Source of the DNA: Adiantum capillus-veneris
Lineage: Eukaryota; Streptophyta; Polypodiopsida; Polypodiales; Pteridaceae
Direction: 5' to 3'
Length of the DNA: 64,000 bases
Assembly: GCA_014529385.2 (NCBI GenBank)
Contig: CM043959.1
Location: 55,651,253-55,715,252, forward strand
Positions within the stretch are counted from its first letter, which is position 1, and each line of letters starts with the position of its first letter. The notes under the pieces are model-generated. The model ran no database searches. It was not told where the DNA came from and saw only the letters and a program-made list of their open reading frames with translations. This document shows positions 1 through 11,781 of the stretch, piece by piece. The translations under genes and the position numbers were made by a program.

Positions 1-581
1 AGCACCAGATGAAGAATGCGAGGAGACAACTCATATACAAGAAGTCGAGGAGGTTGAAGACACAGTCGACCTTGAGGTTGAGGCAATTGAAGTACAAAGA
101 AGTAAGTGCTCTCTGTGAAAACCACAGAAATCAAACTTCCATTGGATGTCAGTAACTTCACTGAGAAGCATGCTCAGATGATGTTGCCTGCTGTGCCTGA
201 CTTCAGGATTGGAGACAGGACCTATATCTTCTTACATGATGTGCAAAGTGTCTTTTATTTAAGGGAGGATTTCTCCCTGGCTATTATTTCCAGAGTCCAC
301 GAGGAGAGGAGTGGATTTGTTTCAGAGGATAGTAGTGATGATGAGGCAATGGAAACATCTAGCAATCCAATGGAATGCCTTCGAAGATGCTTTGAGAAAG
401 CTGAAAAATACAAGGAGACACTACCTGATGAAGCCACCTTCCAAGCAATAAGACAAAGCCTAAGACCATCAACAAGTAACAAAGAAGTGGAGGATTGGTT
501 TAACCATTCAAGTCAAGGGTCAACTACATCTGTAGACCTGTGGCAAGAAAACCTCTTTCTGCAGGATGAGAGCTTCATGGT

Positions 582-634
<53 letters not shown>

Positions 635-1089
635 TGTCACTTCTGACATGATATGTGCAGTCTTGGATTGCTGACAAGGATGAATTCCTTCGGCGCCGGA
701 CTCGAGAGTATCGAGGAAGGGATGCGGCCCTAGCGCAGTACCTTCCAAAGCTTTGCGAGTCGCCGATAGTAGTTTTTCACAATTCCATGTCACAAGAGGG
801 TTCAATAGCAACTTACACATTCAAGACACTATCACGCTTCTTGGGTGGACCGGTGCTGCCCAAAAGTGCAGATAAAGTCATTCTTGTGGACAAAGTGTTT
901 GCTAGAGATTGTTTTGGTTACTGCCCGGGCTATACAGGTGGTCGGGCAGCGTATTACTACACCTACACAGCAATGGCACTAGCTCTTGGTAGACAAAACC
1001 CAGATGAACTTTTAGAGTATGGCAAATATCTCATGATTCGTTACAAGGGTGACGTGCCAAAAAACAAAATTGAACCTTCAAAATCTTGA
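1..1089 (+). CDS. 3' part of a spliced gene of unknown function
   Basis: I do not recognise the product. The frame from about 128 to 579 ends in a codon ATG followed by gtaact. The intron 580-660 ends in tgtgcag, and the frame continues in phase from 661 (SWIADKDEFLRRR) to a stop at 1087-1089. The first exon carries an acidic/Ser stretch (SEDSSDDEAMETSS) and the second a conserved-looking Tyr/Gly-rich part (CPGYTGGRAAYYYTYTAMA). Upstream, bases 2-101 are open in another phase (EECEETTHIQEVEEVEDTVD). They rejoin the main frame only if a 26-bp GT-AG stretch (102-127) is removed, which is too short for a normal plant intron, so an indel is possible. The 5' end lies outside the window. The gene converges on the transposase-like gene at 1312-4003, with 222 bp between the stops. 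It could be a host gene or cargo of the same mobile element. Confidence 0.5.
584..631. repeat. (CT)24 microsatellite inside an intron
   Basis: An uninterrupted CT run fills most of the 81-bp intron 580-660, between the donor gtaact and the acceptor tgtgcag. It occupies the place of the polypyrimidine tract. Confidence 0.95.
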
Positions 1090-1311
1090 TACACTTCAAG
1101 TAGCAATTGTATAAGATCATGTATTACATAAATTTTGTACAATGTCATCCACTCAGAGTATCTTTCTCCACTTGTGATTCACATACACCATTGTCTCTCT
1201 CCACCTTCGTTGACTTTCACGAGCTCCGGAGTTTTTGTATGCCATTGATCTTTTAACTTTTTGTTGTTGTAAATGTCTGATGGCTTGTGCTGTTGCTGAA
1301 TTTGCCAAGAC

Positions 1312-4003
1312 TTATTTTGCCTGCATTCGATGAATGATTCTACGATAGAACCATTCAAATAGTTCTCTCAAACTGTTAGCCTTGATTCGAGAGCCACCAT
1401 GTCGTGTGTGCTTGAAATAAGCATTTCTCGCCATGTAATGAGACTTTTCCATCCCTTGGGTATTCCATATTGCCGGGTTCCCATACTTTTTTATAAAATA
1501 TGGTAAATGATTGAAGATGATGTGCTGGATATGAAAACAGATTAGTTAGAATGTTTTACAGTCACATATTTGCACATAAGAGAGAAAGAAATACATGATA
1601 ATACCATGTAGTGAGTAATCTGGGTGTCTGTCCATGCTGTCTTGAATGATTTTTTCAGAAGGTTGAGATTTTCCTTGAACTTGTTCATATCACCTTGTGA
1701 CCAGTCATCTTTGTCGCACATCAAAAATAGGATGTCTATTGATCGCCAAACCTCAGCCTTCGCGTTACGAGTAGTTGGTTCGTGGTCTTTGACTGCAATA
1801 TGTAGCTTTTTCCAGCTCTGATACTCTACCTTGCTAACATAAGATGTGTTATATATTTTTCCATGTTTTGTTAGCTTCGGATCTCTTGTACCTTGGGGCT
1901 TAGATAAAAACCTCCGTGCCTTCACCCCACCGATGGATGGTTTGCATGGGACATCCTTCTCACCAGTTGATCTCTTTTCATCCCGCTGGATTTTCACATT
2001 GCCACCATGAAGCCCCATATCCGACAGTATCATTTCTAAGCACTGCAGGGCTACTTGTCGTTCTGCGGAGTTCTTAATCTTCCAATCAAACCCGATGTAT
2101 AAGTAGACCAATTTCTCCACAATTCTACAAAGGGCATGCATTGTACAAATGTGGACATTCACAAGTGGTATTTTCAAAACCTGTAGAAAAGCAGGATCCT
2201 CAATGTGACGTGTTGGAGCTTTTCTCCACCACTTTGGGTCCATGACCTTTGCAGGCTCCATGCAGAACAAACACGGCGACTTTGCCATTGCACCCATTCC
2301 ACAATTATACATGCACTTTAATGTTTTGAGGTCACCTGCAAGATGCCACTGAACTTGAAAGTCTCCCCTTCCATCTAGACGTAGTACCTCTCCCTGGTTA
2401 GTCTGTCGATCAATCACCTCCGGAATATTAGTTCGATGGAACACCCAATATAGAATCTCATGATCTTCTTTCTTTACCTGCAACACAAAATAAATGAGAC
2501 TTAAGTAGATGTGAACATTTGAGCTTACCTGAGAATCTCGCTTACCTCAAACGCACCAAGCCACCATATGTTAGATTCTGATTGAACACTAAAATATAAA
2601 GGATCATCAAAGGGACACTTTGAGAGGGCTCTATTCATTAAAGTAATAGTAACACGCTCTAGCTTTTTCTCTTTAACAAGCTCACACTCATCCAGTTTTA
2701 ACACAAAATGTAATACCCCTCGTGGCTCTTCAAATGTGATGTTGTAAAACTCCACCATTCTCTTCTGTAATATCCGCAGGTCCATAAAAATATTGTTGAA
2801 CTCATCATATGCCATGTTTGCTCCATGGCCACTGTAAGTTGCTTTAATATGAAAGGGCTGTCCAAGATAGTCTCCCTGTGCCTCGTTAAGCTGAAGCCTC
2901 TCTTTCCAAACACTTGAGGCTGATGGTAGAAGTTTGGATTTTATACCCTTCCTAACAAAGATGGATGAGACAGACTTTTGGATAGCCGAATATCCTCTTT
3001 TGCTTACACCAAGTGAATCAAGTGTGCCTTGTATCTCTTTTGCAGGCACTGAGTTCTCTGAAATAAAGCGGTCCACTACATTTCGTTGTAGGACCTTAAA
3101 CTTCTTGTCATGTACTATATCTGCTGCCAGGCTTCTACTTATAAGTGGCTTCAATCTCTTTCCTATATTGGCTTTGGGGTCAATGTTTTCCTTGTCAGGA
3201 TAGATTGAATCTCTACATGAAGACAATGCATAAGTAAATAACAGAAAATTTGCTTCACTAACACTATTTAGGCACATGAAAACAATGCATAACAAGAAAA
3301 AACAAAAAGATTACTTAACTAAGACAATGTAGCCAACCAAGAAGCATCACCTTAATGCTCGGATTCTTTTCTTGAGACCTCCTGATGCAACCTGCAATGT
3401 TTCAAGATTGCGCGATTTCTTCTTTCGGATACGACCACCCAAGATGGTGTCCTTCATTTGACAACTTCGCACCTTTCCTTTCAATTCTTGTACCTCTGTT
3501 TTATGTTGCAAAATGGTAACCTGATCTGTAGAATGTAAATGTGAAAGGCGAACAATCTCACATTGTTGAGCTTGGAGAATGCTCTTGTAAGTTTCAGCTT
3601 CTCTTGTAAGAGATTTACAATAAACCAGAAGGCCCTTTTCTCCATCACCAGCAAAGGTCAATAAGCTTGTAGGATTGACAAACGGTGGAGACGCATTAGT
3701 CATTGGATTCTTAGGGTAGAGAGAGCCTCTCGTCCAGATATCTATGTGTTTAGCTCCCTGAGCTCTGAGTGTGTCTATGGAAGCGGGAGGTATATGTGTG
3801 TTTGTTTTACTGCACTTAATCAATGGTTGGTACTCATTGTCCAAATCAATGTGAAGGTGATATTTGGCTCGTTTTTGGGTAACATTTGTGCCATTTGAGG
3901 AGTGCGCCATTAGCCAAATGTGCAGGTTTAATGAAAAGTGAATAGCGGCTGCGCCTTCGTCCCTCCATGTTAGCCTCATTCCCTCCATATTGACGAGGTT
4001 CAT
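1312..4003 (-). CDS. Four-exon gene, RNase-H-fold transposase-like protein, 801 aa
   Basis: Exons on the minus strand are 4003-3351, 3212-2546, 2477-1605 and 1524-1312. All three introns (3350-3213, 2545-2478, 1604-1525) are GT-AG and keep phase, giving 2406 coding bases without a stop. The ATG at 4003 has an in-frame TGA just upstream and a splice-acceptor-like ctcttttcag at 4022-4013, which suggests a 5'UTR intron. Residues about 130-218 are basic and coiled-coil-like. Acidic residues placed like a DDE triad are D392 (LKLDECE), D489 (HLAGDLKTLK) and E757 (TQGMEKSHY). A C-x2-C pair (C509, C512: SPCLFCMEP) and a His/Cys segment (VNVHICTMHALC) resemble the zinc-binding insertion of several eukaryotic cut-and-paste transposases. 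From memory, this layout matches a large uncharacterised transposase-derived family; the superfamily (Transib/CMC/Kolobok-like or other) is not established. The open frame suggests recent activity or domestication. No terminal inverted repeats were found. Confidence 0.7.
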
Positions 4004-4297
4004 TCAATGCAACTGAAAAGAGGATTATCCCTCAATCACTACGAACGAATGTTCAGAAGAGTAAGGAATCTACTTAAAGTACACTTTTTGAACTTTTACT
4101 ATGAAAGACCCAGCTCTTTTATTTGCCATTTTTTCTAGAGAGAGAGTGCAAAAAATACATTTTCTTAGAAGGCCCTCCAAATGACCTCCGAAATTCCCTA
4201 ATGTCCCCTCGGTCTCATTTGCTGAATTCGAGACACAATCTACTGAAGAGCCGAGTGGGGGAGAAGATTTTCAGGTCCAAATCACAGAGGAAGGCAC

Positions 4298-5235
4298 GTG
4301 CCAATGGTCCAGCTGTCAAAGGCTAAAGAAGATGCACTGAAGGAGAAGATTGCCTTAGAGGTAGATGAGCAGTGGAAGGTAGCTATGGATTGTGAGTTGA
4401 GAGTTTTACACTCTGTAAACGTCACACATCTCACTCCCAGTCAAATCAATGCTCAATGGCACCAACAATCCCTGCCATATCCTCTCATCAAGGTAAAGGA
4501 AAGATTATATAAGGATATGCAAGAAGATGGCGTAGATCAAGACCACCCGAAGTGGAGACTAAGCTGACTAAACAAGAATCCAAGATATTTTTTCTAGTTC
4601 ACAAGGGCACCTGCAGCCATACAGAAAGATCCCACATTTTGTCCAGTACCGCGAGTAAGGACGTGGCAAGCACACGAAGCACTGCAGAAGAAGAGGCCAA
4701 CATGGCTAAATTTTCCCATGCTGCCAGCTCCAGAGAGAGGCCAAGCAACAAAAGAATACATGGTGAAAACCCTAACGGGCACCATGACATTCTTCAAAAG
4801 TTTTCCAGATCTCTCCTGTGCCATGTTATATAAAATCTGCCGGATGCTACTCACATGCATACATGTCTTCAATGATCCTGATCAGACAGGAGCCCCATGG
4901 CTCTCATTTTGGAAGGAAACAAAGGCCTCTGCTATGATCTAAGTGGGCAACCCTCAGAGGAAGTTCTTCATGGATTTTATGCCCGATGCATGTTTCTGCC
5001 CTCGCACAATATGCTAACTTTTGAGGAGGCATTTTACACTGGCTTCTTCACTGGCGAACGAAGATACCTCACAGCAAGATTTGTAGGATACTCGGTAGTG
5101 AAACTAAAAAATAGAGTCACCATGCAATTTTTGCAAGTGCCAGACAAAGAACACAAAATCAGATACGAAAAGGCACTGGAATCACTGAAGGACCACCTCG
5201 CCTGCCGTCAACCCGAAGATTACTTCAGCCCATAA
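4298..5235 (+). pseudogene. Unknown spliced gene, frame broken near 4925
   Basis: An open frame from 4298 (MPMVQLSKAKEDALKEK) runs to an AAG|gtaaag donor at 4492/4493. A ttttttctag acceptor at 4597 restores the same frame from 4598 (FTRAPAAIQKDPTFCPV), which stays open to 4942. A different frame then reads 4897-5235 (LEGNKGLCYDLSGQ ... LACRQPEDYFSP), so an indel near 4925 seems to have broken the gene. It lies head-to-head with the transposase-like gene, with a 294-bp gap (4004-4297) between them. Upstream, 4123-4326 is open in a third frame. I recognise no domain. Just after the stop a purine-rich stretch (5266-5276) precedes TGTTAG, which looks like a polypurine tract plus LTR start, but no matching LTR is present here. 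Confidence 0.35.
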
Positions 5236-7797
5236 AGCTGTGTCAAGGGACGACACAGGCGAGGAGGGAGGGAATGTTAGCAGCCCAGGTGATTCACTCT
5301 ATATACAAAACGGGACGCCACCTGCGAGCGGACAACTTGGATAAAACCCCTATATACGACTCATACTAGGAAATATGACCCCCCTTTCTACGCTTATATG
5401 ACAATCAATGAAGAAAACTATCATACCCCTATTTTACATATAAAATTTAGGTCTCACATCATCTAACTAAGTAAAACTAGTCAAAGAGTGTGTAGCATAG
5501 TGACTGGCAACGTACTAAGGAACCACTTCTTTTGATAACTAGGTACCCTCAATGTGTCTTAGTTTGACTTTCAAACTATGTGCCTGGTCAACCTACACTT
5601 TGGCTGCTTGTCCAATTCTAACCCATCTAAATTACTCAAAAAACATGGTTGTAAAGTTGTGTTAGGCTCTTCGTGTAAATTTGCATCTATACAAACTCTT
5701 TATAGCTTTCATCCCTCAAAAAATGTACTATAATCACAAAACAAGCAATTGATACAAAGCGTTGTTAGTTTTTGCATGTATTTTTGTAGCTATTGACTCA
5801 CAAGTTTGAGGTTAGAATCTTTTGGGAAGCCATGATTTTGAAACACAAAAACTTCCTCTCATTCTCTCCTTTTCTCACCCCCCCCCAAAACAAATATGAT
5901 ACCCCCCTCCCTTATTTTTAAGCTTGGGAGATAGATTATTGGGGGCCTGCCCCTAGCTTATACGCTTATGTAACTTGTAAAACCCCCCCCCTCCCTTGCA
6001 CTTGCGTGGTGTGGTAAGTTTTCCGTAGTGAATCCCCCAGGGTTAGCAACAAGCTAACGCGGACACCATTTTTCGGAGTTCTCCTTGTAAAAACAATTAT
6101 TATCTTGATAAATCGGGAATATTGTAACTCCTATTTTCTTGGTAAACTTTGTAATTAATGAGCTAGGGCTACAAGCTTCCAGATTGTATCAGCCATTCAA
6201 TTTCCAGCTTTGGTAGAACTCTAGATTATTACTTTTGACCACCCAAAAACCTTGGCTAAGGTAGAAAAGCCAATTTTTGTAAGTTTTTTATAAGTTTTTT
6301 GGATAAGAATTACACAGTGTGAGCTAACAACACTCACTTCTCTCCTTCTCGCGCTTCCTACTCCCTCTCCGGTTGTCACATTGCAAATGCGTTTGTTGCA
6401 TTGTAACCGCAGGTAAGAGCTCTACGCATTGACGTAAGCCATTCACAGTATTTCGTAGCTTTTGGCGTCGCCAACCCGCGGCCATAACTAGGAATTTACA
6501 CTTTTAAAACGAAAACTAAGCATAGGCGGGGCGGGGTATTGGGGCATCATTGCTAAGCATTTAGATGCATTCTGGGTCTAAAAACGACTAGGTCAAAAAT
6601 CCACTGCTGTTAATAATCGTGATTTTGGAACTTGACCTAAAGTGGGGTTCGAGGCCATAGGCATGTGTGCTTAGGTCTTATAAACTTGTCCTAGACGTTT
6701 TATTACATTTGGATGTCATTTGATGCTGTAACGGATGTGATTTGCTTGCCAATGAGCGATTGGCTTTTGGTGATTTCAGTCACTTGAGTGTAGCCTGAGT
6801 TAGATGCGAGTTGTTAGTTGTTTTCCGAGAGATTGAAAACCTCTTGTAGCCTCTATGCACTAGTTGAGTCAGCTTCGTCCCATGGTTTGACAAATTAATC
6901 GTGGTTCTCGCTAATACTACAATAAGATAGGATGGTCAGGTTAGACATGCGTCCCACAGCTCACTTCTCTTTGTACGGGCAAGCATTGCTAATGAAATCT
7001 CTTGTGTTGCGTCTTCATACTCTTGGCATCATGTACATGCTCAATGTGCTCACTGCTATGTTTGAGTGTGTGTGTGGGATGCAATCAGCATTTTTAGCTC
7101 TAGGTTGCCTAGTGTGTTTATTTGCTCATTTTGAGTTGTTATTGGTGTTTTAAGTGAAACTAAGCATGGACAGGTAAGTAGGCTTTAGGAGGAGCCAAAC
7201 GACCCCTCATTTTTTATGAAGGTAAGAGGTGGAAACAATTGTGGTTCATCACCTACCCAACGGTGACTTTTGCACGTTTTGTTGTTGGAAACCTATCGCT
7301 TATAGCCTAGAGAGCCTTAATCTCAAGTTTCATGCTATTTGGAGCTCATTTGATACCTCTACAAACATTAGAGTGTCTTCTCTGATTACACCATCTCTAC
7401 AATATATGCTCTCACAACCAGGCACTCCGTGTGTTCTCGGCTACACGAATTCCACTTCGACACCACGTCAGCTACCATCAAGATTACAACATATATTGTA
7501 GCTACATGGCTTTTCAAGAATAGATATGCTCATTCTAAATGAGCATCTTTGTATTTGACATGCATAAAACATATCAAATATCAATTTCATTTTGAAAAGT
7601 CTACAAAAAAAATAATGATAGTTTTTTAAAATAACATGTCATACCTTACCTCCATAATTTGAAGCACAAAAGAACAATAGTTGATTTTAATTACAAATAA
7701 AGCTAAAATTAAAGATGAATTTTATATACAAATCATGAGGGTTTATTGTGCCATATTTGCATTTTAAAAGAGGACTACAAAAATATATATGTCTATC
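5236..7797. other. Non-coding stretch, no gene seen
   Basis: AT-rich DNA with C-runs (about 5878-5887 and 5985-5996). No open frame shows a known motif or a coherent splice pattern. Bases 6030-6047 (tagtgaatcccccaggg) resemble one end of MITE family M1, but no partner end was found. Confidence 0.6.
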
Positions 7798-8106
7798 TTA
7801 GTCCTCTTCCTTGTCCTCGTCATCTTCGTCTAGAGGTACATAAGTTTGATTGCTCTAACTCTACAAAAACCAAAACCAAATTAGATAAATCAATAACCCA
7901 AAACAATTAATGAAATACTCATTGATTACACTTACCACTTGTAGAGATCCGATTGTTGAGTCAAATTGCTTGTGAGAGATATGATGGATTTCCAACAACT
8001 ATCGCCATGTATCAAACTCTGTGTGTCTCTCTTGATATTTGACCGAATTTATCTTTGGGAGGATAGCGGTGAAAGGGGGAATGCAAACACTCCCAAAAAC
8101 ACTCAT
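7798..8106 (-). pseudogene. Small spliced gene remnant with acidic C-terminus
   Basis: On the minus strand a frame from ATG 8106 reads MSVFGSVCIPPFTAILPK, then ERHTEFDTWR, one TAG at 8001-7999, then LLEIHHISHKQFDSTIG to a good donor (CTACAAGTG|gtaagtg, exon end 7936). The 81-bp intron 7935-7855 ends in AG. The last exon 7854-7798 encodes an acidic tail (YVPLDEDDEDKEED) and a stop. Coherent phase, the strong donor and the acidic terminus argue for a decayed coding region, possibly the 3' end of a transposon or host gene. Function unknown. Confidence 0.35.
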
Positions 8107-8293
8107 AGATTGCCTCTCTATACACCATGATGATCACAACACCCTTATCCACTCATTAACACCTCAAAAACAACACAATTTTTACAACACACTATTTATA
8201 TTGCTTATCAACAAGCCTACACACACTTTAGAGAATCCAAAACCCACACAAAACCCACACCGCTTCAATTGCATACACCACCACCGTACAAAG

Positions 8294-8295
<2 letters not shown>

Positions 8296-8326
<31 letters not shown>
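8296..8326. repeat. (CT)n microsatellite
   Basis: About 15 CT units, 33 bp before a long CA run. Confidence 0.95.
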
Positions 8327-8330
<4 letters not shown>

Positions 8331-8356
8331 ACCACACAAAAGAATGACCCGGGTAT

Positions 8357-8358
<2 letters not shown>

Positions 8359-8449
<91 letters not shown>
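8359..8449. repeat. (CA)45 microsatellite
   Basis: A 91-bp perfect CA/TG run. The Val/Cys-repeat frames on the other strand are artefacts of it. Confidence 0.95.
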
Positions 8450-8452
<3 letters not shown>

Positions 8453-10385
8453 CATCCACAACTAAAGAGAAAGCAATAAAGAGTAGAAGGGGGATCGAAA
8501 ATCAGCAGCAAAAAGTGGGAAGGACTAGCTTGATTCTTCCAAAGTTGGAGTACAGCATGCTCCACGGAGTTCTCCACCAATGACTCATGCACCTTCTTGC
8601 CTCATCTCTCCAAAATCTTGTTGCAAAAAACTCTCAAATCTGCAAAAATGTGTCCTATGTTAGGGCGCTCTACTGTACGCTCAAGTAGCTTCTAAGCTCA
8701 AAATTGTAATCATTGTATCTAATGATTGGGTAATCCTTTTTCAATTCCAAAAAGTGCATTGTGTCCCTCTTTCTTTGCTGTTTTAATCAAGTATAAGCAT
8801 TGTGTTCCTCTTCCTTTTCTCTTTTTATCAAGTATAAGCATTGAAAATTTTATTATGGTTTATGATTACATGTCTGTGAGTTTAATCTTAAGATTTGAGT
8901 GCTTAAATCACTATTTTTTGATATTTTGACCATAGGAGAGTGTTATTACACCATAGGGTAACTTCAAAAGCGGTGAGAAAGAACATAGGTACATTTTTTG
9001 ATCATTGAGTGGTCGTTTTCGTGTTGAGTTGATGCGTTTTCTTTCTACACTCACTTCTTGAGGATTGACAACCTCAATGAGTCTCCAGATCCCATTCAAG
9101 TCACTTCCGTGAGTATTGACATTGATGCTAGTGCCCGATAGCTATGCTATAGACGTCTGTCATGGTGACCCACTAGCACCATTTGATCACTGACACATAA
9201 ACAATTGAAGCCTAATGGGGCCACTTTAAAGCGTGCTACACATGCGATTGTTTACTGTCAAGACAACCTATCAAAGGGAGAAGTTGCATCATAGCCTTTA
9301 AAGGAAAGTCAATATGCACGTGTGTTTTGGGAGATCAAAAGTAGAAGATGTAAATAGGGAGGTTAAATCAAATTGTGCCATGATTGTGAAGTCCTACAAT
9401 TTGCATGCTTTTTGTGGTCGCAATTGACAAGATCCAATTTTCATTGCCACAAGACCATTGGTATGCTTTTGTGATGCATGCATTGATATGCTAAGTCAAG
9501 GAACACTCTATAACTAAGTCACTCATTCTTTGAGTTATTTTCAATCTCTATGCAGGTACATATTTCACTATGTGTCTTTGGTATCGTGTTGGTCATCTCA
9601 TGTCAAGCTAGGATAGAGAGTTTGGGGAGAAAATTGTTTCTAGCAGACTGTAGCTACATGGTGGATGGTTGTTTCTTCTCCACGGAGATTGATGGTTTTA
9701 TTGCTAGATATTTTATTTATGTATCTTATGTTCATGGTGGCCATGACATGGAAATGGGATTTTGGTGATTGTGTAGTATGATATGCATGACACATTAGCA
9801 CTTGGGATGTAGTTTGGTATTGAGTATTCTTGAGTTGATCTGGTAGGTTTCTCTCTCTATACATTGCATTTTCATGTTTTTGTTTGTATGTTTTAAGTTC
9901 ATGGTAACCACATGATGTGGACATGGAATTTTAGTAATCATCTGTCTAGATTACGTGATTGGAGGTTTACTATGTAGTATGATATGCACGTCACAATGCC
10001 ACTTGGAAGCTAGTTTGATTTTGGGCCAACTTATTAGGTTACTTTGACACTAAGTGTGATGCTTGGCATTCTTCACAATTGGATATTCACTCAAAACTAA
10101 TTACAAATGGTGTTTTTTTAAAGCTACCTTTCAATCTAATAAAAGAGTGCTTAAGTTTACATTCTCTCAAGCATAGACTTGCAACGGCATGTCACAGATA
10201 ATTGTTTGGTGATTGAAGGAATGCACTATCTAGTATAGGCTTTTCTCATGTCACAATGATATTCTAAGAAATCATTAGTGCAAAAGCTCAAATGAAAAAT
10301 CAATTGCAAAAGCTCAAAAATAGAATCACGCAAATATAAACTTTCCCCTTGTAACTCTGTCACAATGTATTTTCAAAATCATCAC
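8450..10385. other. Non-coding stretch, no gene seen
   Basis: AT-rich sequence with only short unconvincing frames. The LINE begins to be recognisable at about 10423. Confidence 0.6.
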
Positions 10386-10422
10386 TAAATCCCTAATGGC
10401 TTTTGGATCATCCAACTAGGAG

Positions 10423-10850
10423 ATGTTCTTTTTTTTGGTTGACACTGAATGGGGTATGAAAACACTCATAAATATAAATGTTGATAATAATCATCACCTG
10501 AGACAAGACTTGTGGAAATGGTTATCCTCTTTGGACTTGAGTGAAGGTAATATTGTTGTAGGTGATTTCAATATGGTATGCAATAGATCCAACACTACTT
10601 CTCATGCCACTATAATGTCTAATTTAGAAGCTCAATCTTGGGATCTCATGATGACTGATGGGAAATGGATAGATGCCTAGCTCATGAATACTCATTCACT
10701 CTCTATCCCATTTGTTTTCCTGGTCCATGCTGGATAGAATCTATTTTTTGGGATATGATTGGTTAACTACTTTTGCTCAAATGCATATTGATGTTCAATT
10801 GTCTCTATCTGATCACATCCCCTTGTCTTTATGTTTGACTAATGTTGATG
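10423..10850 (+). pseudogene. LINE ORF2 endonuclease domain (broken)
   Basis: The frame reads LWKWLSSLDLSEGNIVVGDF and then NMV, the usual Asn/Asp motif of LINE endonucleases. After a frameshift near 10700 it continues with MLDRIYFLGYDW and SDHIPLSLCL, which contains the conserved SDH. Upstream parts of the domain are missing or unreadable. Confidence 0.8.
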
Positions 10851-11416
10851 TTCAGGCTTTTAATCAAGTGAGTACCAGTAGGCCATTGATGGTAAATAAT
10901 ACTCTGCTGCATAATGATATATTTCAACATGCAATTTATAATGTTTTAGCTGACTTGCTGACTCATTTTGCGTTAAATATGTCTGTGAAAACATGGTTGT
11001 ATTTTTTCTCTAAAATGAAACACTATATTAGAGAAATTGGTAAGCATGCAGCCAGAGGGAAAAAACAAGAGGTGATGCAAGCTAAGAAATTTGTAGTGCA
11101 GAATATGGAAAAGGATGTATCTTTGCTGAGGGAAACAGATATTGAGGGCCTTAAATTAGCGAGTTAGGTTCTTAAGAGATATAAATTAGAGGTGGATAGC
11201 AAAGCAAGACCCCTATGTAGACAACAAGAGCTTAGAGGTGTGCACTGTTCCTCCAAATTCTTTTTCAAAAAGCTACAATCTAAGCATACTAGGGAATGCA
11301 TACACAAGATTGTTGAAAAGGATGGCCACACCATCTCTGAACCTCAGGCAGTCATGCAAGAATGCAAAGAACACTTTGAACATTCTGAATAAATAGGTGG
11401 ATATGTCTTTTGAGAG

Positions 11417-11773
11417 CAGGGATTTAATATTTAACTGACCACGTGATATCTCTTGTGATCACAATGTTTATTTTCACGTTCACATAATCACACTTAACGT
11501 GGTCACAAAAAAGCCGATAAGTGGTGATGTGGAAACCCACGAAAACCTTGTTGGGGTATGTGTTTTTCTTGATGGGCCCATCGAGAAACTGTAAGAACGC
11601 TAAATTGAGCCCACTAAGAAATGAAAAAAACCCAGTGGGAGTATTGAATTGGACAATTTCTATACGTTGAAGGAAAGTCACATGAATATTTAACGTGATC
11701 ACATATTCTAAATGTGATCACTCAATGTTATTAATGTGATCACGCATTTGTGATCATGTTAATGAAATCCTTG
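11417..11773. mobile_element. 357-bp MITE with 8-bp TSD (hAT-type)
   Basis: It is flanked on both sides by TTTGAGAG (11409-11416 and 11774-11781). The ends are imperfect inverted repeats, CAGGGATTTAAT on the left and the complement of CAAGGATTTCAT on the right. An 8-bp duplication and CAGGG-like tips fit the hAT superfamily. It has no coding capacity. LINE copy 1 coding sequence resumes on the far side, which confirms the insertion. The interior repeats the palindrome GTGATCAC four times. Confidence 0.8.
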
Positions 11774-11781
11774 TTTGAGAG

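Noticed and set aside
1312-4003. Direct assignment of the transposase-like gene to RAG1/Transib
   Set aside because: Order of D, D, C-x2-C, His and E is suggestive, and the convergent neighbour recalls ProtoRAG, but no diagnostic motif or terminal repeats were seen and the neighbour shows no Kelch repeats.
5260-5300. Polypurine tract plus LTR start (TGTTAGCAGCCC)
   Set aside because: No second copy of the putative LTR and no retroelement domains upstream.
6030-6050. Fifth M1 MITE end
   Set aside because: Only one tip-like sequence; no partner end or TSD found.
8182-8461. Long Cys/Val and Arg/Glu repeat ORFs
   Set aside because: They translate the CA and CT microsatellites; no independent coding evidence.
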